Shown here piece after piece: positions 29,150 through 42,778 of a DNA stretch of 64,000 nt. The translations under genes and the position numbers were made by a program. The notes below the pieces were generated by a model. The model had not been told where the DNA came from. It searched no databases and saw only the letters and a list, made by a program, of their open reading frames with translations. The stretch is from Sinohyriopsis cumingii (taxonomy: Eukaryota > Mollusca > Bivalvia > Unionida > Unionidae). Numbering within the stretch: the first letter of the stretch is position 1; every line of letters starts with the position of its first letter. Location of the stretch: positions 112,781,214 to 112,845,213 of the forward strand of contig CM068830.1 in assembly GCA_028554795.2 (NCBI GenBank), read 5' to 3'.

Positions 29150-32080
29150 AGTACACACTGTTTGTAACGACACTTTCATACTCCATGGTTATCAAAGCAA
29201 AAACATGGTTGATGTTCAGTTAGCATTGTTATAATAGTTTCTACAGAAGATCATTCATAATATGTCATGTCATCACATGGTAATGCAATAAGATGTCAAA
29301 AGATGTGATTTCCCATTCAAATACGGCACAATAGTATCGCAGTAAGTAAATGACTGATCCCAAAGCGTCCGTAACCTATGTGCTACCATTGTCATCTTAT
29401 TGATAATTGTTGTCCGTGCTATGTTGGCTCATTTCCCGAGTTTTCATGAAAGTTAACAGTACTTTGCCACGTGCGCCATATGTCACTCGCCTACTTTTTG
29501 TCATATAACTATAGTATAAATCGGACAATAAATAAATAGGGTAACACTGGTTAAAATATATATGACAGCACATGATTAAACATCATGGTTTCAACCCGAG
29601 CTGAATATACTTCACTTTAATCCAAATGGTGCCATTTTATTTTTGAGACTTAAAAATAACAGGAAAAGAAGGATAGTTCATTTATGTGAAATACATATTT
29701 ATCATTTATCAAGACATGGAATATTGTACAATCTCCATACAGATGCAATAAACATATAGCTATTGTGAAGTTAATTAATGACGTAATTCTCCAATGTGCT
29801 TGATGTCGGCTGGTATAGGTGAATTTGTCTGCATAATTACATTTCCATTTAGTTCTTAGTAGTGTTGATCAGATGTTTCCTTTTCATCACCAATCATCAC
29901 CATACGTTACGCATATAATATCATGAAATCCAGGACATGTCCTTTTTAGGGTGAAGGTTATTTAAAAAAAAAATATATGCATAGTTTTGATACGGACCAT
30001 AGTCGAGATACGTACATCGAATTTACTCCTAATTGGTGACAGTATACGCTCACAGGCACAACATACTTTCTAAACAATAGGTAATTTGGGGATGTGTTCT
30101 GCATACAATGTAACTAGTATTAGGAATGGAAACAGTGAAAATAAGTCATACAAATTAATGACAAAAATACGTTTTTATAATAAGCTACAATATCGGAAGA
30201 AAGACAGAAAATTGTAATGGAAACGTATATAGCTTTCCTGACTTAGGTATGTCGATAAAACTTTCAACACCGGTCATTACACACGCCCTGAAGCAAATTG
30301 GACAGGCGTTATAAAATTAACAGAGCCAAGGCCTACTTTGCAAACACCAGGTTTTTATCTACGATATGTGTTTTTCTGTTTGAGGCTTAATAGTGTCATA
30401 ACATGTGTTGTAGCATAAAATAAAATGCAACCTCATGTTAATAAAATACAAATCTAATTGTAACTTTCTACTCTAGTGCAACAAGAAAATGTCTACAAGA
30501 GGTGTGATGCAAGGTTTAAAATATGTTTCTAAAATTTGTCCGAAAGGTCACTGCACAAGAACTACTGCAATTAAAATCTGTTGTTAATACAGATTAAAGA
30601 GAGCATTAAAATATTCACTAACATCAAATTCAGATTCTGGATCAACTCATATTTTACTAATTGTTTGATAATAACCGCAAGTGTTTTTATATTATTTGTT
30701 CATATGTTTACCAGTTTTTATTCGCATGTGCAGTACAAGAAGAATGGTAGATGTGATATATATCTATATTTTCTGTAACTTCGAGAATATCATTTTATTT
30801 AATTTTCGTAAATTTTATTCATGCTCGTAAACTGTATAGAATATATTTTCTTATAAATTGTGTGCGTGATTTGGCTCTTTTGAAAATACAAATCACGTAG
30901 GATCTATAAAACTTGCGTTTTGACAGTTAGTAATAATAATCGTAATAATAAGACTTAAAATGGCGCCAGTGGGGTAGTTTCTCAGTGACTGATGGGATAT
31001 GGAAGTTTCTAGAATAATTATGCTGAATCCCTTTGGTTGCCGCGAGGTCATGTAAATAAAAATCGTGACTTCCTACGTCGTAAATGAATAGTGTATGCTT
31101 TCATATCGGGTTCATTGCGAAATACGGTCGCAATTTACGGTGTTTAGAAGGAGAAGGTTAAGCATTCAGTTTCATTCCGATTTCTGGAGTCATTCACATT
31201 TGTTGTGTTCCTGATGTAAGTCTGCATACGTACTTTATGTTGTACGTATATATTTTGCAAGAGAAAAAACATTTGTTTGGACTGTTCAGTGGTGATAGAA
31301 AGTGTTAAATATTTGGACAATTCTATTATTCTTGAATTGTTAGAAATTATTCTAAAGGATTCTGGACAACGCCTTCTTTTCAACTTCACGGTTCTTGGAA
31401 GACCAGTACATTTCCGGTCTTGAAATTATATGAGGCTTTTATTCTTTTAGGACTTTCAAAGACTTGTATAAGGGCTGATTTGGATTCGCTTCATTATGCT
31501 TAAGATCCTCTCACATCATTGATTTATTAGTTTAATAATTATATGTGTTGATTGAGTTTTACAAAACGTTTTGGTTTTTGCTTCTTTTTTGTTACTTGTT
31601 TGTGACCATAGAGTCGTATTAAAAAATGACATGATATAGCAATATAAACAAACGTCTTTAGTATGTCAATCATAATGAATCTTGGTTGAATTTTATGAAA
31701 AAGATGATTTATTAGTTTTTATATTTTACAATAGTGTTTGAGCGCAAAGCTTTTGTTTCGATTAAGGGGTATTGGCTTTTGCACAATTCTAACTGTTTTC
31801 CATTAAAAGAATAGTTTCATTCAGTGTGTTTTGACCTTAACTGTCGTGAGGTTCAACGCTAAAGATACTATAATGTACTGGAGTGGGGCTACTTGGTTTC
31901 GTTATTGGATACATTTCACGCAGTGTAAGGTTTTGTTAGACTGATAGTACAGAAATTGGACTTCTGTGGTAGTATACTATAAGGCAAGTAGTGCCAAGCA
32001 AATTCTTAGCATATTCGCTTGTTATCAACGTTAATTGTGTTAGAAGTGTCGACTGAAAATATTTTCTCTTCTGTTCAAAG
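29150..32080. other. Intron 2, nothing firm recognised
   Basis: AT-rich intron. A stretch near 31400-31610 may be a weak relative of the repeat at 5200 and 58960. No coding exon between the two Ig exons was found. Confidence 0.4.
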
Positions 32081-32211
32081 CTTTTCCAAGCAGCCTGTCT
32101 TTGACTTACGAAGGGAACGCACAATTAGATCTTGCCAGATCCAATGTTACTCTGCGATGTAAAACAGATACATGCGCATATCCTGCCCCGAGCATGAAAT
32201 GGTATTACCTT
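32081..32211 (+). CDS. Half Ig-domain exon 3
   Basis: A 131-bp exon after GTTCAAAG and before GTAAGT. It enters in phase 1, matching the exon ending at 29146, and leaves in phase 0. The product 'FPSSLSLTYEG' continues to a first core Cys ('VTLRCKTD') and the core Trp in 'PSMKWYYL'. This is the first half of an Ig fold (strands A to C) and stops just after the Trp, so the second half must come from another exon with a phase-0 start. The exon at 59977 provides exactly that. A short AT-rich 5' neighbour and no downstream continuation argue against the frame simply reading through. Confidence 0.75.
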
Positions 32212-34168
32212 GTAAGTACATTGCCTGCTATTATCTAGAAGGATATTTATGCCATTACTGATGGTTAGAACTGCTAACAAGGCTTTGGCATACAAAATAA
32301 TATAAACTCCAAATGAAACAATTGTTTAACGTTTCCGTAATATTTCTCATACGAAGTGTTTTCGTGCAGACAAAATTATTTTGTTTGGTGACTATTGAAA
32401 TTACAAATTCTGTGATATACAAATATGTTCAGAACCACAAAACACATGCTTGCAGAAACTTGTATAAAAAAGTTTCATTGCTTCAACGACATGCTTGTTA
32501 TAATTGACACTTTTACAAAATCAGGCATGTTCCTGCTCATTTGATGCGTGTTGTATTTTAATCTGGACACAACATCGTAATCATGCGTATTCTCTGACAA
32601 TGTAAAAAATATTCATTCATATATTTAAACAAAACAGAATCTCCATTTCGAATAGATTCGTGTATGAGTAAACGACACTCCATACGAAACATCTTGAGCA
32701 ATGTTCCGGATATCTGTATGACACATTATTTTAAAACATCACTTTTGTTTACTCATTGGGGTTAATAACAATATTCTTGATAGGTAGTCTAACACTACTG
32801 AATGCATTGTAAAGGTGAGATGACGTCACTTGTGCAGAATACATTTCTAATACTTTGTGAAGTTTTCATTCATTTATCAAGGCCGATTTGCCGTGTCAAC
32901 AACTAATTCCCTCAAAGTAGGCCTATAAATAGTTTAACTGAGGCAATGAAAACATCATGTGATCCAAGTAGAACATCTGTACTCTAATGATCCTAATGTG
33001 TCTGGAGTCAAAACCAGATAACAAAGGAATAGACAGACACCTCGTCATTTTCATTTACCAGATCTCTCCTATGTATTATTGTGTCAATAAATGATACTTT
33101 CACCTCAAAAGTTTGTATTTATTATAATTTCACAAAAATGGTCAACACAGCTTATTTGTTATTGCTTCCAGGTTTTTGTGCATTTTTCCACGCAAGATTT
33201 AGCGTTCATATTCAGAATATCAAGATATGATATTTAGAAATATGTAGAATGGGGAATACAACAGAGGTAGAATGCAGCATGTTCAAACAAAACCAATGAG
33301 ATCACTATTAAATAGCATTCTTGAAAATCAGCATAAATGGTCAACTCATCATAATTCACACAATCTCTAATTCAAATAATCTCTATTCCCACATTGATCT
33401 TGCACATAAAATTAAGTTAATAGTTATCAAAATTTGTTCCTATGACGTGCCGAAGAGGTAGTGATTTTCAACGTCAGTTAAGGTTCGGTACCAGACCTAG
33501 GTTTGTGTTTTAGTGTTGAATGATAAATGTGATAGAGGCACAATCTAGAACCGGATGTCAATAGTGTGTCGAGTGCGTTGGATACAACACAGTTTGTCGT
33601 TTTGTAGCTACACAGTCTGGAAAAGGATGTCAATAGTGTCGAGTGGGATGGCTGCGACAATTGTAACGTGTTTAGATTCTAATAGACAGTAACAAACGAA
33701 ATAGTGAAAACTTGCTTTGAAAAAATTAACAAATAATGTAGTTCCCTGGCAAAAAACTGTAAAAGTAAAAAATTAAGATCTTACGGTTTTAAGAATAAAA
33801 TTCAAAAATTATCCAAGAACAATACACGAATTAAATTTTAGAAGTCAAGGAATGAAATGTTCTCAGGAAATTTGAGTTTGAGTTCCAACAAAAAATCCTA
33901 AATGGAAGGTGATGACGTATAATGTAGTCGGTATTGTGCTGTTGTCTACAGTTCTTTGTTAATTCACAATCAATAATATTCCGGTGTTTGAATTTCAGAA
34001 TAGAATTTAAATAATGTCTTTGTCCCAGAATTCTCTATGAGCACACACATATTTCCAGGAAAAAGAATTGATTTTTTAGAATTCAAATAATTTGAATAAC
34101 AATTAAAATATAATTCCCAACTGGTCACAAACACACACTTTCCAGTGTAAAAGCCCAACTTATTAATT
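32212..34168. other. Start of the 27.8-kb intron, no element recognised
   Basis: Mostly AT-rich unique-looking sequence. Two copies of a ~65-bp unit around 'GGATGTCAATAGTG' sit at 33540-33660. No exon recognised. Confidence 0.4.
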
Positions 34169-34173
34169 CCTTG

Positions 34174-34214
<41 letters not shown>
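34169..34214. repeat. (TA)n tract at the left edge of the 17.4-kb segment
   Basis: Uninterrupted TA dinucleotides ending 11 bp before the first GTGGGCAG-bearing terminal sequence. Its counterpart is the (TA)n at 51600. Confidence 0.95.
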
Positions 34215-34215
<1 letters not shown>

Positions 34216-34519
34216 TATTATTTAAGGTGGGTCGTGGGCAGTTTTGTCGTCCTCAGACGGTTTCGTGGGCAGATAAAAGTTCGTGGGCAGATTTCCATCT
34301 GCCCACGAAGCACGTCGTCCTTTTCTGCACTCTTGCCACAAATATCAATAAAATAAATGCATATTTACGCTGCTGAATGTTAAATATTCGATAAATATTC
34401 ATCTGCAAAATAAATAATTGCCTTTTTACCTATTTATTTCCATTTTTTCATTAATGAATTGAATTGAATAGCACAACTTGAGTTACCTCCCATTATGTAC
34501 TAGTATATATTGCACCTTA

Positions 34520-34745
34520 AAAATAGATTGACCCGGAAGTAGTATGTTTCAAATTTACTGCCCATGATGACAGGGGGTCGTTACAAAGAAAATCAAGGGA
34601 TGGGGTTCTAACCTGTAACAATATAATATGTTAATAGTGTTACAGGTTAGAACCCAAATCTGTTGATTTTCTTTGTAACGAGCCACTGTGCCCGTGATTA
34701 TTATTGTGAGAGATCAAAACTGCCCGGGAACCAGGATGTGGAGTG
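34520..34745. repeat. Fold-back inverted repeat
   Basis: Arms 34578-34620 and 34638-34683 are almost perfect inverted copies (TCGTTACAAAGAAAATCAA and GGTTCTAACCTGTAACA are recognisable blocks) around a 17-bp loop. Weaker pairing extends outward. The outer parts contain CTGCCCAT and CTGCCCGG, related to the motif of the surrounding ends. It may be a small non-autonomous fold-back element of the same family. Confidence 0.75.
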
Positions 34746-36014
34746 AATAATCTGCCAATGTCACCAACAAGCACCATACATATATGCTATTTATTTTGAT
34801 ATCTAAGAAGTTTTCAATAATGCTAATTAGTAACATTATAATGAGTGAGCTGTTATATGTCTTTCGAAATACCTCTATTCACTATTGCTGGTCTTGAGCC
34901 CAAACTAAGAGGATTGTGGCTGTCATTAGAAATACAAGTGATACCATTTATTTAAATCCAGGCTTAGTAAGTTCATAACTTCACTTAAGTTCATATTATA
35001 TGCTGCTGCATTTTCTTCTCTCAGTCTACCATTAACAACGACAGCAAAAGAAAAATGGTGTTTACTCAGAATTTGTTCCTATATTTATCAAAAAATTTGT
35101 TTTGGAACAGATATTTTGTTGGAAAAGCTGAAAGAATAAAATTGGGGGAAAATCATGATGGTATAATAATACAATTGTTTACTTATAATAAAAGAATACT
35201 GGATTTAGTTTACAACATCCTTGCAATAATTAAATGGCATTGTGAATATGCAGAACCCAAATTCTTTAATGTACATGTACTGTTTAAGGTACAAAACTGT
35301 TTTGCATACTTCATAACTTATTTCTCTAATAGTGCAAATAATAGGAGACAGAAGACATTTAGAAAGAATTAATTTGTCAAAATAAGTTAAATATCAAGAT
35401 TAGTTTAATGGACGTTTGAAATTTACTATTAAAGTAAAATTGCCTATTTTTGAGAGAAAAATCCTAATAGTAATACACGTAATTTTATTTAAATTAGCAG
35501 TAATGTAGTGGATGCTGATTTATTTATGAAATATACCATAAACGTGTGTTTCATGATCATTACTCCAAAGTAAAATACCCAAGAACCACCTCAGAAAATC
35601 AGTAATGACATATTCACGTAAAACACAAAACACAATTCTAAAAAAGTGATGGAGATGCAGTTATCAGCTGTGAGTCACATAGCTAACACATGTTGAGTAG
35701 CAGACTGGATGATTGGTATGGAACAAATTGTATTTGCCTTGTCAGAATAGTTGGTAAAGATTTTAAGAGGACTTCCTGGTTGGAAAAAAGTGAATTGGAG
35801 AAATGTATTATTTTTTTCATCGTATGTGTCCTTGTTTCACTTCATTAATAATAATGATATGACTTTTGACAAATCTTTTTGTCCGAGTGACTCAATGCTG
35901 ATAAGTGTAAAAAAATGTCGAGGCTGCGACAGATGTGTCCTCTGTAGAAATGGGTGTTTATTAAACTAGATCAAAATTAGGTAGTGTAAAAATAGGAAGT
36001 GGAACAATACACAA
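34746..36014. other. Unassigned open frames
   Basis: Plus-strand open frames at 35055-35372 (105 codons, Lys/Phe/Asn-rich) and 35751-35969 (72 codons, ending with clustered cysteines 'CRGCDRCVLCRNGC') have no family I recognise. They could be exons of an element gene or chance frames in AT-rich DNA. Confidence 0.25.
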
Positions 36015-37640
36015 TATGGAAAACGCTCGCTGTGGAAGACATTGGGCGGACATACAGACACATCAAGATGTATTTAATAAGATTCATACACATATTATAT
36101 ACTGTTGTATAGCTCTCCTTGTATGCTTCAGATTTATACTATAAACATTGAAGTTTGTGATACCGAGACAAACGGCAATGGAAGATGCACGTATCAAGGT
36201 TATGAAGATTGTTAAATTCACAAGCGATACAGAGTCAAATATACCAAAACTTTCATATTGCATTTTCTTACATTTCTACTATCACAGATCGATTTAGACT
36301 GATGCGAAACCTATCAATTTATATCAAATTTGTCAAAATCGGGGTTTATTTACTATTGTTATGAGTTATTCACCTGTATGGAAAACGATCGTATAGGAAG
36401 ACATTAGGCGAAATGACAGACAAAGGAAGATATACTTAATAAGATACATACACATACTATTTACAGTTGTACGGCTTTAATTATATGCTTTAGATATATA
36501 GCAATAGCATCGAAATATGTAGTACGATCGCAAAACGGCAATGGTAGATTCACGTAGCAAGGATATGCAGATCGGTAAAGTCGCACCCGATATTCAGTAA
36601 AAAGAACAAAACCTTCTATTTTGCATTTTCACACATGTCTATTGGCACAGATCGATTTAGTATGATTAGAAACATATCAATTAAAATCAAATTTGTCATC
36701 TGATATCAAATGTGTCAAAACCGTTGTTTTTGCGATTGTTATGACTTATTCGCCCATATGAAAAACTTTCGCATAGGTCGGATCTAGGCGCACGGACAGA
36801 CAAATAAAGACGTGCTTATTAAGATATATACACACATTTTATAATATTGTATAGTTTTAATTCTATACTTCAGATCTCTAATATTAGCATCGAAGTATGT
36901 GCTACAATCACAAAACGGGAAGGGTGTATTAAAGTAGCAAGCATATGAAGATCGGCAAAGTCGCACCCGATATTCCGTAAAAAGTGGAACTTTTTTATTT
37001 TGTATTTTCACACACGTCTATTGGCACAAATCGATTTAGGCAGATGAGAACCTATATATTAATATGAAATTTGTCAAAAGCTGTGTTTGTTTACTATTGG
37101 TATAAATTATTCACCTACATGGAAACCGTTCGGATAGGAAGGCATCGGGTGCACAAACAGACATATGAAACCGTACTTAATAAGATACATACACATATTA
37201 TTTAATGTTGTACATCTTAAATTATATGCTTCAAATCTATAGTATTAGCATCCAAGTATGTGCTACTATCGCAAAACGGGAAGGGTAGATGCACATATCA
37301 AGGATACGAAGATCGGTAAAGTCGCAAGCAATAATGAGTCATAAATACCAACTTTTTTATTATTAATTTTCTCGACTTTTTTTGGCACAGATCGATTTAA
37401 ACTGATGAGAAACCTATACATTGATATTATATATGTCGAAATATATGGTTGTTTAAGATTGGTACAACTAATTTACCTATATGGAAAATCTTTGTGTTGG
37501 AAGGTATTTGGCGCACGGAAAGACAAATGAAGACGTACTTAATAATATATGTAAACATGTTATATGCTGTTGTTTAGCTTTAATTTTATGCTTGAAATCA
37601 GTAGTATTAGCATCGAAGTATGTTGTAACCCCCCTCCCCT
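36015..37640 (+). repeat. ~363-bp tandem satellite, about 4.5 units
   Basis: Units begin near 36015, 36378, 36756, 37117 and 37480, each with a variant of 'TATGGAAAACG.TCG.ATAGGAAG'. Recurrent blocks follow: 'CTTAATAAGATACATACACATATT', 'GCTTCAGATCTATA', 'AAAACGG.AAGGTAGATGCACGTA', 'GCACAGATCGATTTAG'. The last unit is cut off near 37640. Divergence between units is roughly 15-25% by eye. Non-coding. Confidence 0.85.
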
Positions 37641-37849
37641 TAGTACGCTACTGCAAGCAGACTTTGTCAAATGCTAAGAGACACTAATTGCTCGAAAATT
37701 ATAATTTAAAAAATATTTATGTATTTATGGACTCGTATATTATAACCTTATAATGCGCCTTCATTTTCCATCAGGTAGGTCTCCAGGTCGAGTTGTCATG
37801 AAAAACAGGAACCAGTATCGTACATTCTTTACTAAGCGACTTCTCCGAT

Positions 37850-38031
37850 GGTGCAATGTGTCTATAGAGCGTCCGCCTCGGATGCGAGGGGTCGCGTATT
37901 CAAACCCCGGCCGAATCATACTAAAGACATAAAAATGGTACTAGCAGCTGCCTCTTTTGGTGCCGATCATTAAGAGGTTAGTGTTCGGATTAGTCGGCCT
38001 GGTGTCAGGATAGTGTGACTGGGTGGGACAA
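37850..38031 (+). repeat. tRNA-derived SINE copy 3, 3'-truncated
   Basis: The head has 'TATAGAGCGTCCGCC' and box B 'TATTCAAACCCCGGCC'. The family body follows to 'GTGACTGGGTGGGACA', where similarity ends without the CA tail. Confidence 0.8.
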
Positions 38032-39369
38032 GTTTGTCTTATGTCCGCTAAAATGCAAAAGCCTACTGAACCAAGTCGAACAGGTTACGTATTATACAAC
38101 TTATTTTCGAGGTTTCAGCGCCCCCCCCCCCCTTAAATGCGTACATATATTATCAGTATACCTCCATGCTCAAGCCTATGCATTTGGGTTACCCCCCCCA
38201 CCCCTCTATGCGTACATACTAAATGGACGGCCCCTAACCATTCATGAGATGGTATTGATTCAAATTTACGAGTGCGATTGTGATGTACGCATTTCCCTAC
38301 ACAAACACGGGATGGTATTATTCAACCGTACATGTCCACAACACTATATATATTTATAGATATATGTATACAACCATGGTACATCAATTAGGTATCTAAT
38401 TACATAATGACAGTGTAGTGGTTAGCAAATTTGAGAAATATACTTTTTTATTCAGACACCATGCCAAAAGGAAAGAACTAACTTACAGTTTACGCTGAAC
38501 TAAATTAAATTTACTATTTTTGTTTCCAGCATGGTCGGAATATGTTTACATGTTTCATATTAGGAAACAATTTGCATTATGGCTAAGTATATCTAAGAAG
38601 GAAATAAGATGTTCTTACAAACTCTTATTTTGTTGGTGTATTGGTTACCTCTCAACATATGAACCATTCTTTGCCATCTCACGATTATAATCCGTATGTA
38701 CTTAAGCGTTGTCTCATTTGCAGTGTTAATTTTTAAATGTATACTTTGCTTGTAAAATGATCCCACTTTATATAAATGTACAAACACCGCAATCGTGATG
38801 TGCTTACAGGAATACATTCTTCTGAGTTCTACTGAAGTCAGTTATTCAGTATAATTTGTAAAACGATATGGACTGATTGATAAAAGTGACTGTTTTCTTT
38901 ACTTTGGTTTGTCGCAATATTTTTCTAACACAGTACTAATATACACTGGTCACACATGACGCCCCAAAGAAGCAGTTGTAGTTAATTCTTTTTTACCTGT
39001 AGTAATGGGATTTTTACAATATATGGCTGTGGCAGATGTACGTCGATTATCAGACAATGGTCTGCTTTTGCACTATTCGCTTATTTCCCTACTTCGAGTG
39101 CGGACTGATTGACCGTTAAGCAAAATCTCAATTAATCTGTGCGATTTATGTGCAACGTACGATATTGTCCCCAGTGTTTATTTAATTCCATCATCGTTTA
39201 ACAAAACTTCTTTTCTTATCCTCTCTAAATCAACTTTTGTTGACCAAAGACAATACATTTTATAAGCAAGGCAGAACGCAAAATCACATTACCCATCCAC
39301 GAGTACAATGAAAATATGTAAACAAAAATAGTTAATAAAATTCCAAGGTATGTATAATATTGTAATATA
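38032..39369. other. Intronic, nothing recognised
   Basis: Includes short C-runs near 38120 and 38190. No supported gene or element. Confidence 0.35.
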
Positions 39370-40085
39370 TTTTGGAGTATGCGCATTTGTTTACCGCTCT
39401 CCATTTTAAGGATTCCTTATATACTTGCTTGAATATGGGAAGTCGGTGCTGGGATTATAGTCTTTAGACCAAAATAATAAGCCAATTACTAGGGGCAAAC
39501 GTTACGGAGTGAAGTGTAAGTGAGCTTCAAGATGACATGGTTTACTTTTGGTGAATTCAGGTAAGAGCCGCATGAGTATCCAACTCACTCAGTGGTCCCT
39601 ATTCAAATCTAATTGCGTGAATTGATCGTGTGACTCCAGGTGCAGTATTTATGACTGGAGATTGGTAAATTATACAATGGAATCAACAGAAAAGGACTGT
39701 TCCGCCGTCGGCGGGCGCCATTTATTGTTGCTGTGGTGGTAAATATGTTGCAAAGTTACAGGCGAAATGAAGCTAAAAATCATGATTTAAAAGGCCTAAG
39801 GTGGCGTAGTAAAAACGGTTCCCTGTATTAGGTTGATGAGTTGTATAGTTTCACGGCGTGAAATACTGGCGGTAAGTTATGGAAAGTTAACGAAGAGAAG
39901 CTTTGCAGTTGTGACATTGACATACAATTGGGAAGTTGGGATTTGTGGTCATGTATTAATTAGAGTAACATTACTGATAGATTGGACGCGTTGGACTTTC
40001 CAGTTTGCAGAAGTAGTTGTACAGGATTCCTTTGAATCGGGGAAACCTATGACTCGTAGCGGGATTCGCGCAAGGGCTTGACATC
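39370..40085 (+). repeat. Dispersed ~740-bp repeat, copy B
   Basis: Partner of 25850-26600, same orientation and order of blocks. It lies within the large intron. Confidence 0.65.
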
Positions 40086-41677
40086 GCTCGGTCAAGAAAC
40101 CCATTTGGTTGATACAATATTTCTTGCGTGAGCATAATGCAAATATGTATACTGGCTTGCACTGTTTTCAGCTATGATGTACGATGTTAAGATCTCAGTC
40201 GGTCAGGATATTCTTTAACAACGGTATCTTTTATCCTAACACGTCTTTCAATACGGTACCATTTACCCCTTGCAATAAAGTATATCAGTTGGAGGTTGAG
40301 GATGAACTAATCGATATTGAATTTCTCTAAGTACTGTTTGGTCAATGTTCGGATCTCATTATCTTGTTACTGCAAAAAATATATATTGGTTATAATCAAT
40401 TACACCTTTAGTTTTATGATTATTTAGACATTCTATATAAATCCAGCATGGTATCAGTTAATATTTCGACGATATTGTTATATGTGACCAGTACATTTGA
40501 ACATGTATGATTATAAACAGTAAAATTAGGCATTTAAACTGTAGGAAAAAAAATTCTACTGAAAAATGTTTCATCAGCATAAAAAACTAAGGATTGTCAA
40601 ATCCGAGACTAGCAATATTTTATAGTACCTATATTTGCTCTTTTCAGGCCAAGTTCTCACGTAATGGCTTATTTTAGTAGATTGCTTGTTTTTGTGTGGG
40701 TTTTTTTTTTGTGCTCCCACACAAAATGCGCATGCGCGGAATTTATTTTCCGTTGCCATGACGTATAAAAGTTACCGGCCATGCACCAACATTTTTCTTT
40801 ATACATCAGATTTGCATAACATGATTAAAAGTAGTTATACTTGAACAAAAAGAACCAAAAAAAACCTATAAAGTGTACAGAAAAAATAATTTAATTTCTC
40901 GAAATAAAAGTATACATCACTGTTACTTAGATACGATTTTCCACCTATAGAGGACGCCAGCAGGAAATGACGTACATTTATCCCCACAAGACGAAGTACG
41001 GGGGGGGGGGGCCGGCACCAGACAGACCCCCCACCCCACTTTTCCAAAAAATTATAGTGTTTTATGTGTATTTATCCCCCCCCCATGTGTTGTATGTTTT
41101 ATATTATGCAAAAGAATTTAGGTCAAAAAAATTTAATTCTCCTTTTTAACGGGGTATTTCTTTTAAAACCTAGTTTTATCTATAGGGTTGTTTTTCCGAA
41201 TAGGTTTCCATCTTTCCATCACCTGACTTGAAATCCCTTCACTATACTCTTGGTTGACCTTGGCTAGAGGTCGCCTATATCCCGTGTGTGCTATATATAT
41301 ATATGCTATAGTTTGTGTATGCTATATTTTGCTTCCATGTTGGGATAGCCTTTATTTTTTCCCAAATCTCCCCAGTAATCTTAGGACCTTATAATCGGAT
41401 CAAGAAAAGGTTTATTTTTATTTATTTAATATATTTTTGAATTTCGGCTAAGTAACGGTGTATTATAATTTAATTAAGAAAAAAAAACTTAATGTGTTCT
41501 GTGTGCAAATATATTGTGTCATTATTCACATATTGGATTTGTAAATTGAAATCCGCTGTACTCGAAGTTGGAGTCCATACACTTTTTTATTTGCTTGTAT
41601 TTCTCCCACCTAGAGTTAGGCCGTCTCAAATTATTTATTGGATTTCTGCCAAAATCTCTAAAAATGGTTGTTCTTCC

Positions 41678-41713
41678 CACACACACACACACACACACAC
41701 ATACACACACACA
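41678..41713. repeat. (CA)n microsatellite
   Basis: CA dinucleotides with one TA interruption. Confidence 0.95.
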
Positions 41714-42508
41714 GTGGGGATTTACCGTGCAGTGCGAGAGCTGCACATTTTGAGCAAATAGAATTAGAAGAGAGACTTATTAGATCCTTTGTTTTCGTGT
41801 ATGTATGTATGTAAAGTTTCCTATATGAGGTGTTTTTCCCGACTCTTTCATAGCCCCATGACGTCATTATCTCGTACTTTTCCCATATAGTTTCTCTGTC
41901 CCGATAATTAGGATTTGTGATAGTTTACGTAATATAATTAAAGTCTATTTAATTATTTAATTTTAATTGTAATGGATAATAAAAAGAAACTGAAGCTGTT
42001 TAGGAAAATTTATAAGAAATTAAAAGGGTGGCGGCTACAGCAGATTCCAATCCGGGGTGGGGGTATGAGGGCAAGGGTTCACTTTGTGATGGTCCCCTTT
42101 AATGGGAGATTATCCATTGCCCCATCTCCCTCCCCTTCTTTTCACCCTTTGCAGCCCCGTCCCTCCCATTCACAAATCTTCCTAGAAGTTCTTTTTTCTA
42201 ATTAATTTGAAAGGATTACAAAAAAATTTGCCTATTCATTTTTTTTATGTTTATGACTTGGTCACACGCCATCATGGTTTTAGTTATGTTATCTGTTATT
42301 TTTCCTATTAAAGTTTTGTTAAAGTTGCCGTCTTGATATAAAACTTGGTTTCTTCTGTATTTTTATTTCTTGGATATCTCCATAATTCATTGTATCCTGT
42401 CTTGTTTCCTAAACTCGCACTGTGCCATCGCATGATATTTTGTGAAGTTCGCACATTTGCACATGAGATATTTTACATGTATGCATATGTCGTGTAGATA
42501 TTTGAATA

Positions 42509-42778
42509 TCAAGCTTTGTATTTTTGGAGAGCCGATGTTGGTCCAGTACCTCCAAGGTCTGTCCCAATTAACCGAGACATTTCCTCCTCTACTTTATTTT
42601 TAATTTTAGAGGTTAAATTTTTCCTTATCCAATTATATGTTTCCTTAGTTTCAATTCCCCAAAGTTCCTCATTTTCCCTATATTTACATAAAAGTTCCTT
42701 TATACTTCTAAAGGTCCTTGTTGTTTCTAGTCTTTTTACCAGTTTATTATTTTTGTAGATGTCACTTATGTTTTTCAT
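42509..42778 (-). CDS. Uncharacterised ORF inside the G-rich-ended element
   Basis: 89 codons from an ATG at 42778. The product is Lys/Glu-rich and predicted helical ('SIKELLCKYRENEELWGI', 'SKIKNKVEEEMSRLIG'), ending shortly after a Gly/Thr-rich stretch. I recognise no domain. Its composition differs from the flanking AT-rich non-coding frames, which mildly supports a true coding fragment. Because it lies between inverted repeats it is more likely to belong to the element than to the host. Confidence 0.3.
   Translation of the reverse strand: MKNISDIYKNNKLVKRLETTRTFRSIKELLCKYRENEELWGIETKETYNWIRKNLTSKIKNKVEEEMSRLIGTDLGGTGPTSALQKYKA

Noticed and set aside
32074-32093. Alternative acceptor CCAAGCAG at 32093 for Ig exon 3
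   Set aside because: In phase 1 it gives a stop within a few codons; the acceptor at 32080 keeps the frame open and gives a normal Ig strand A.
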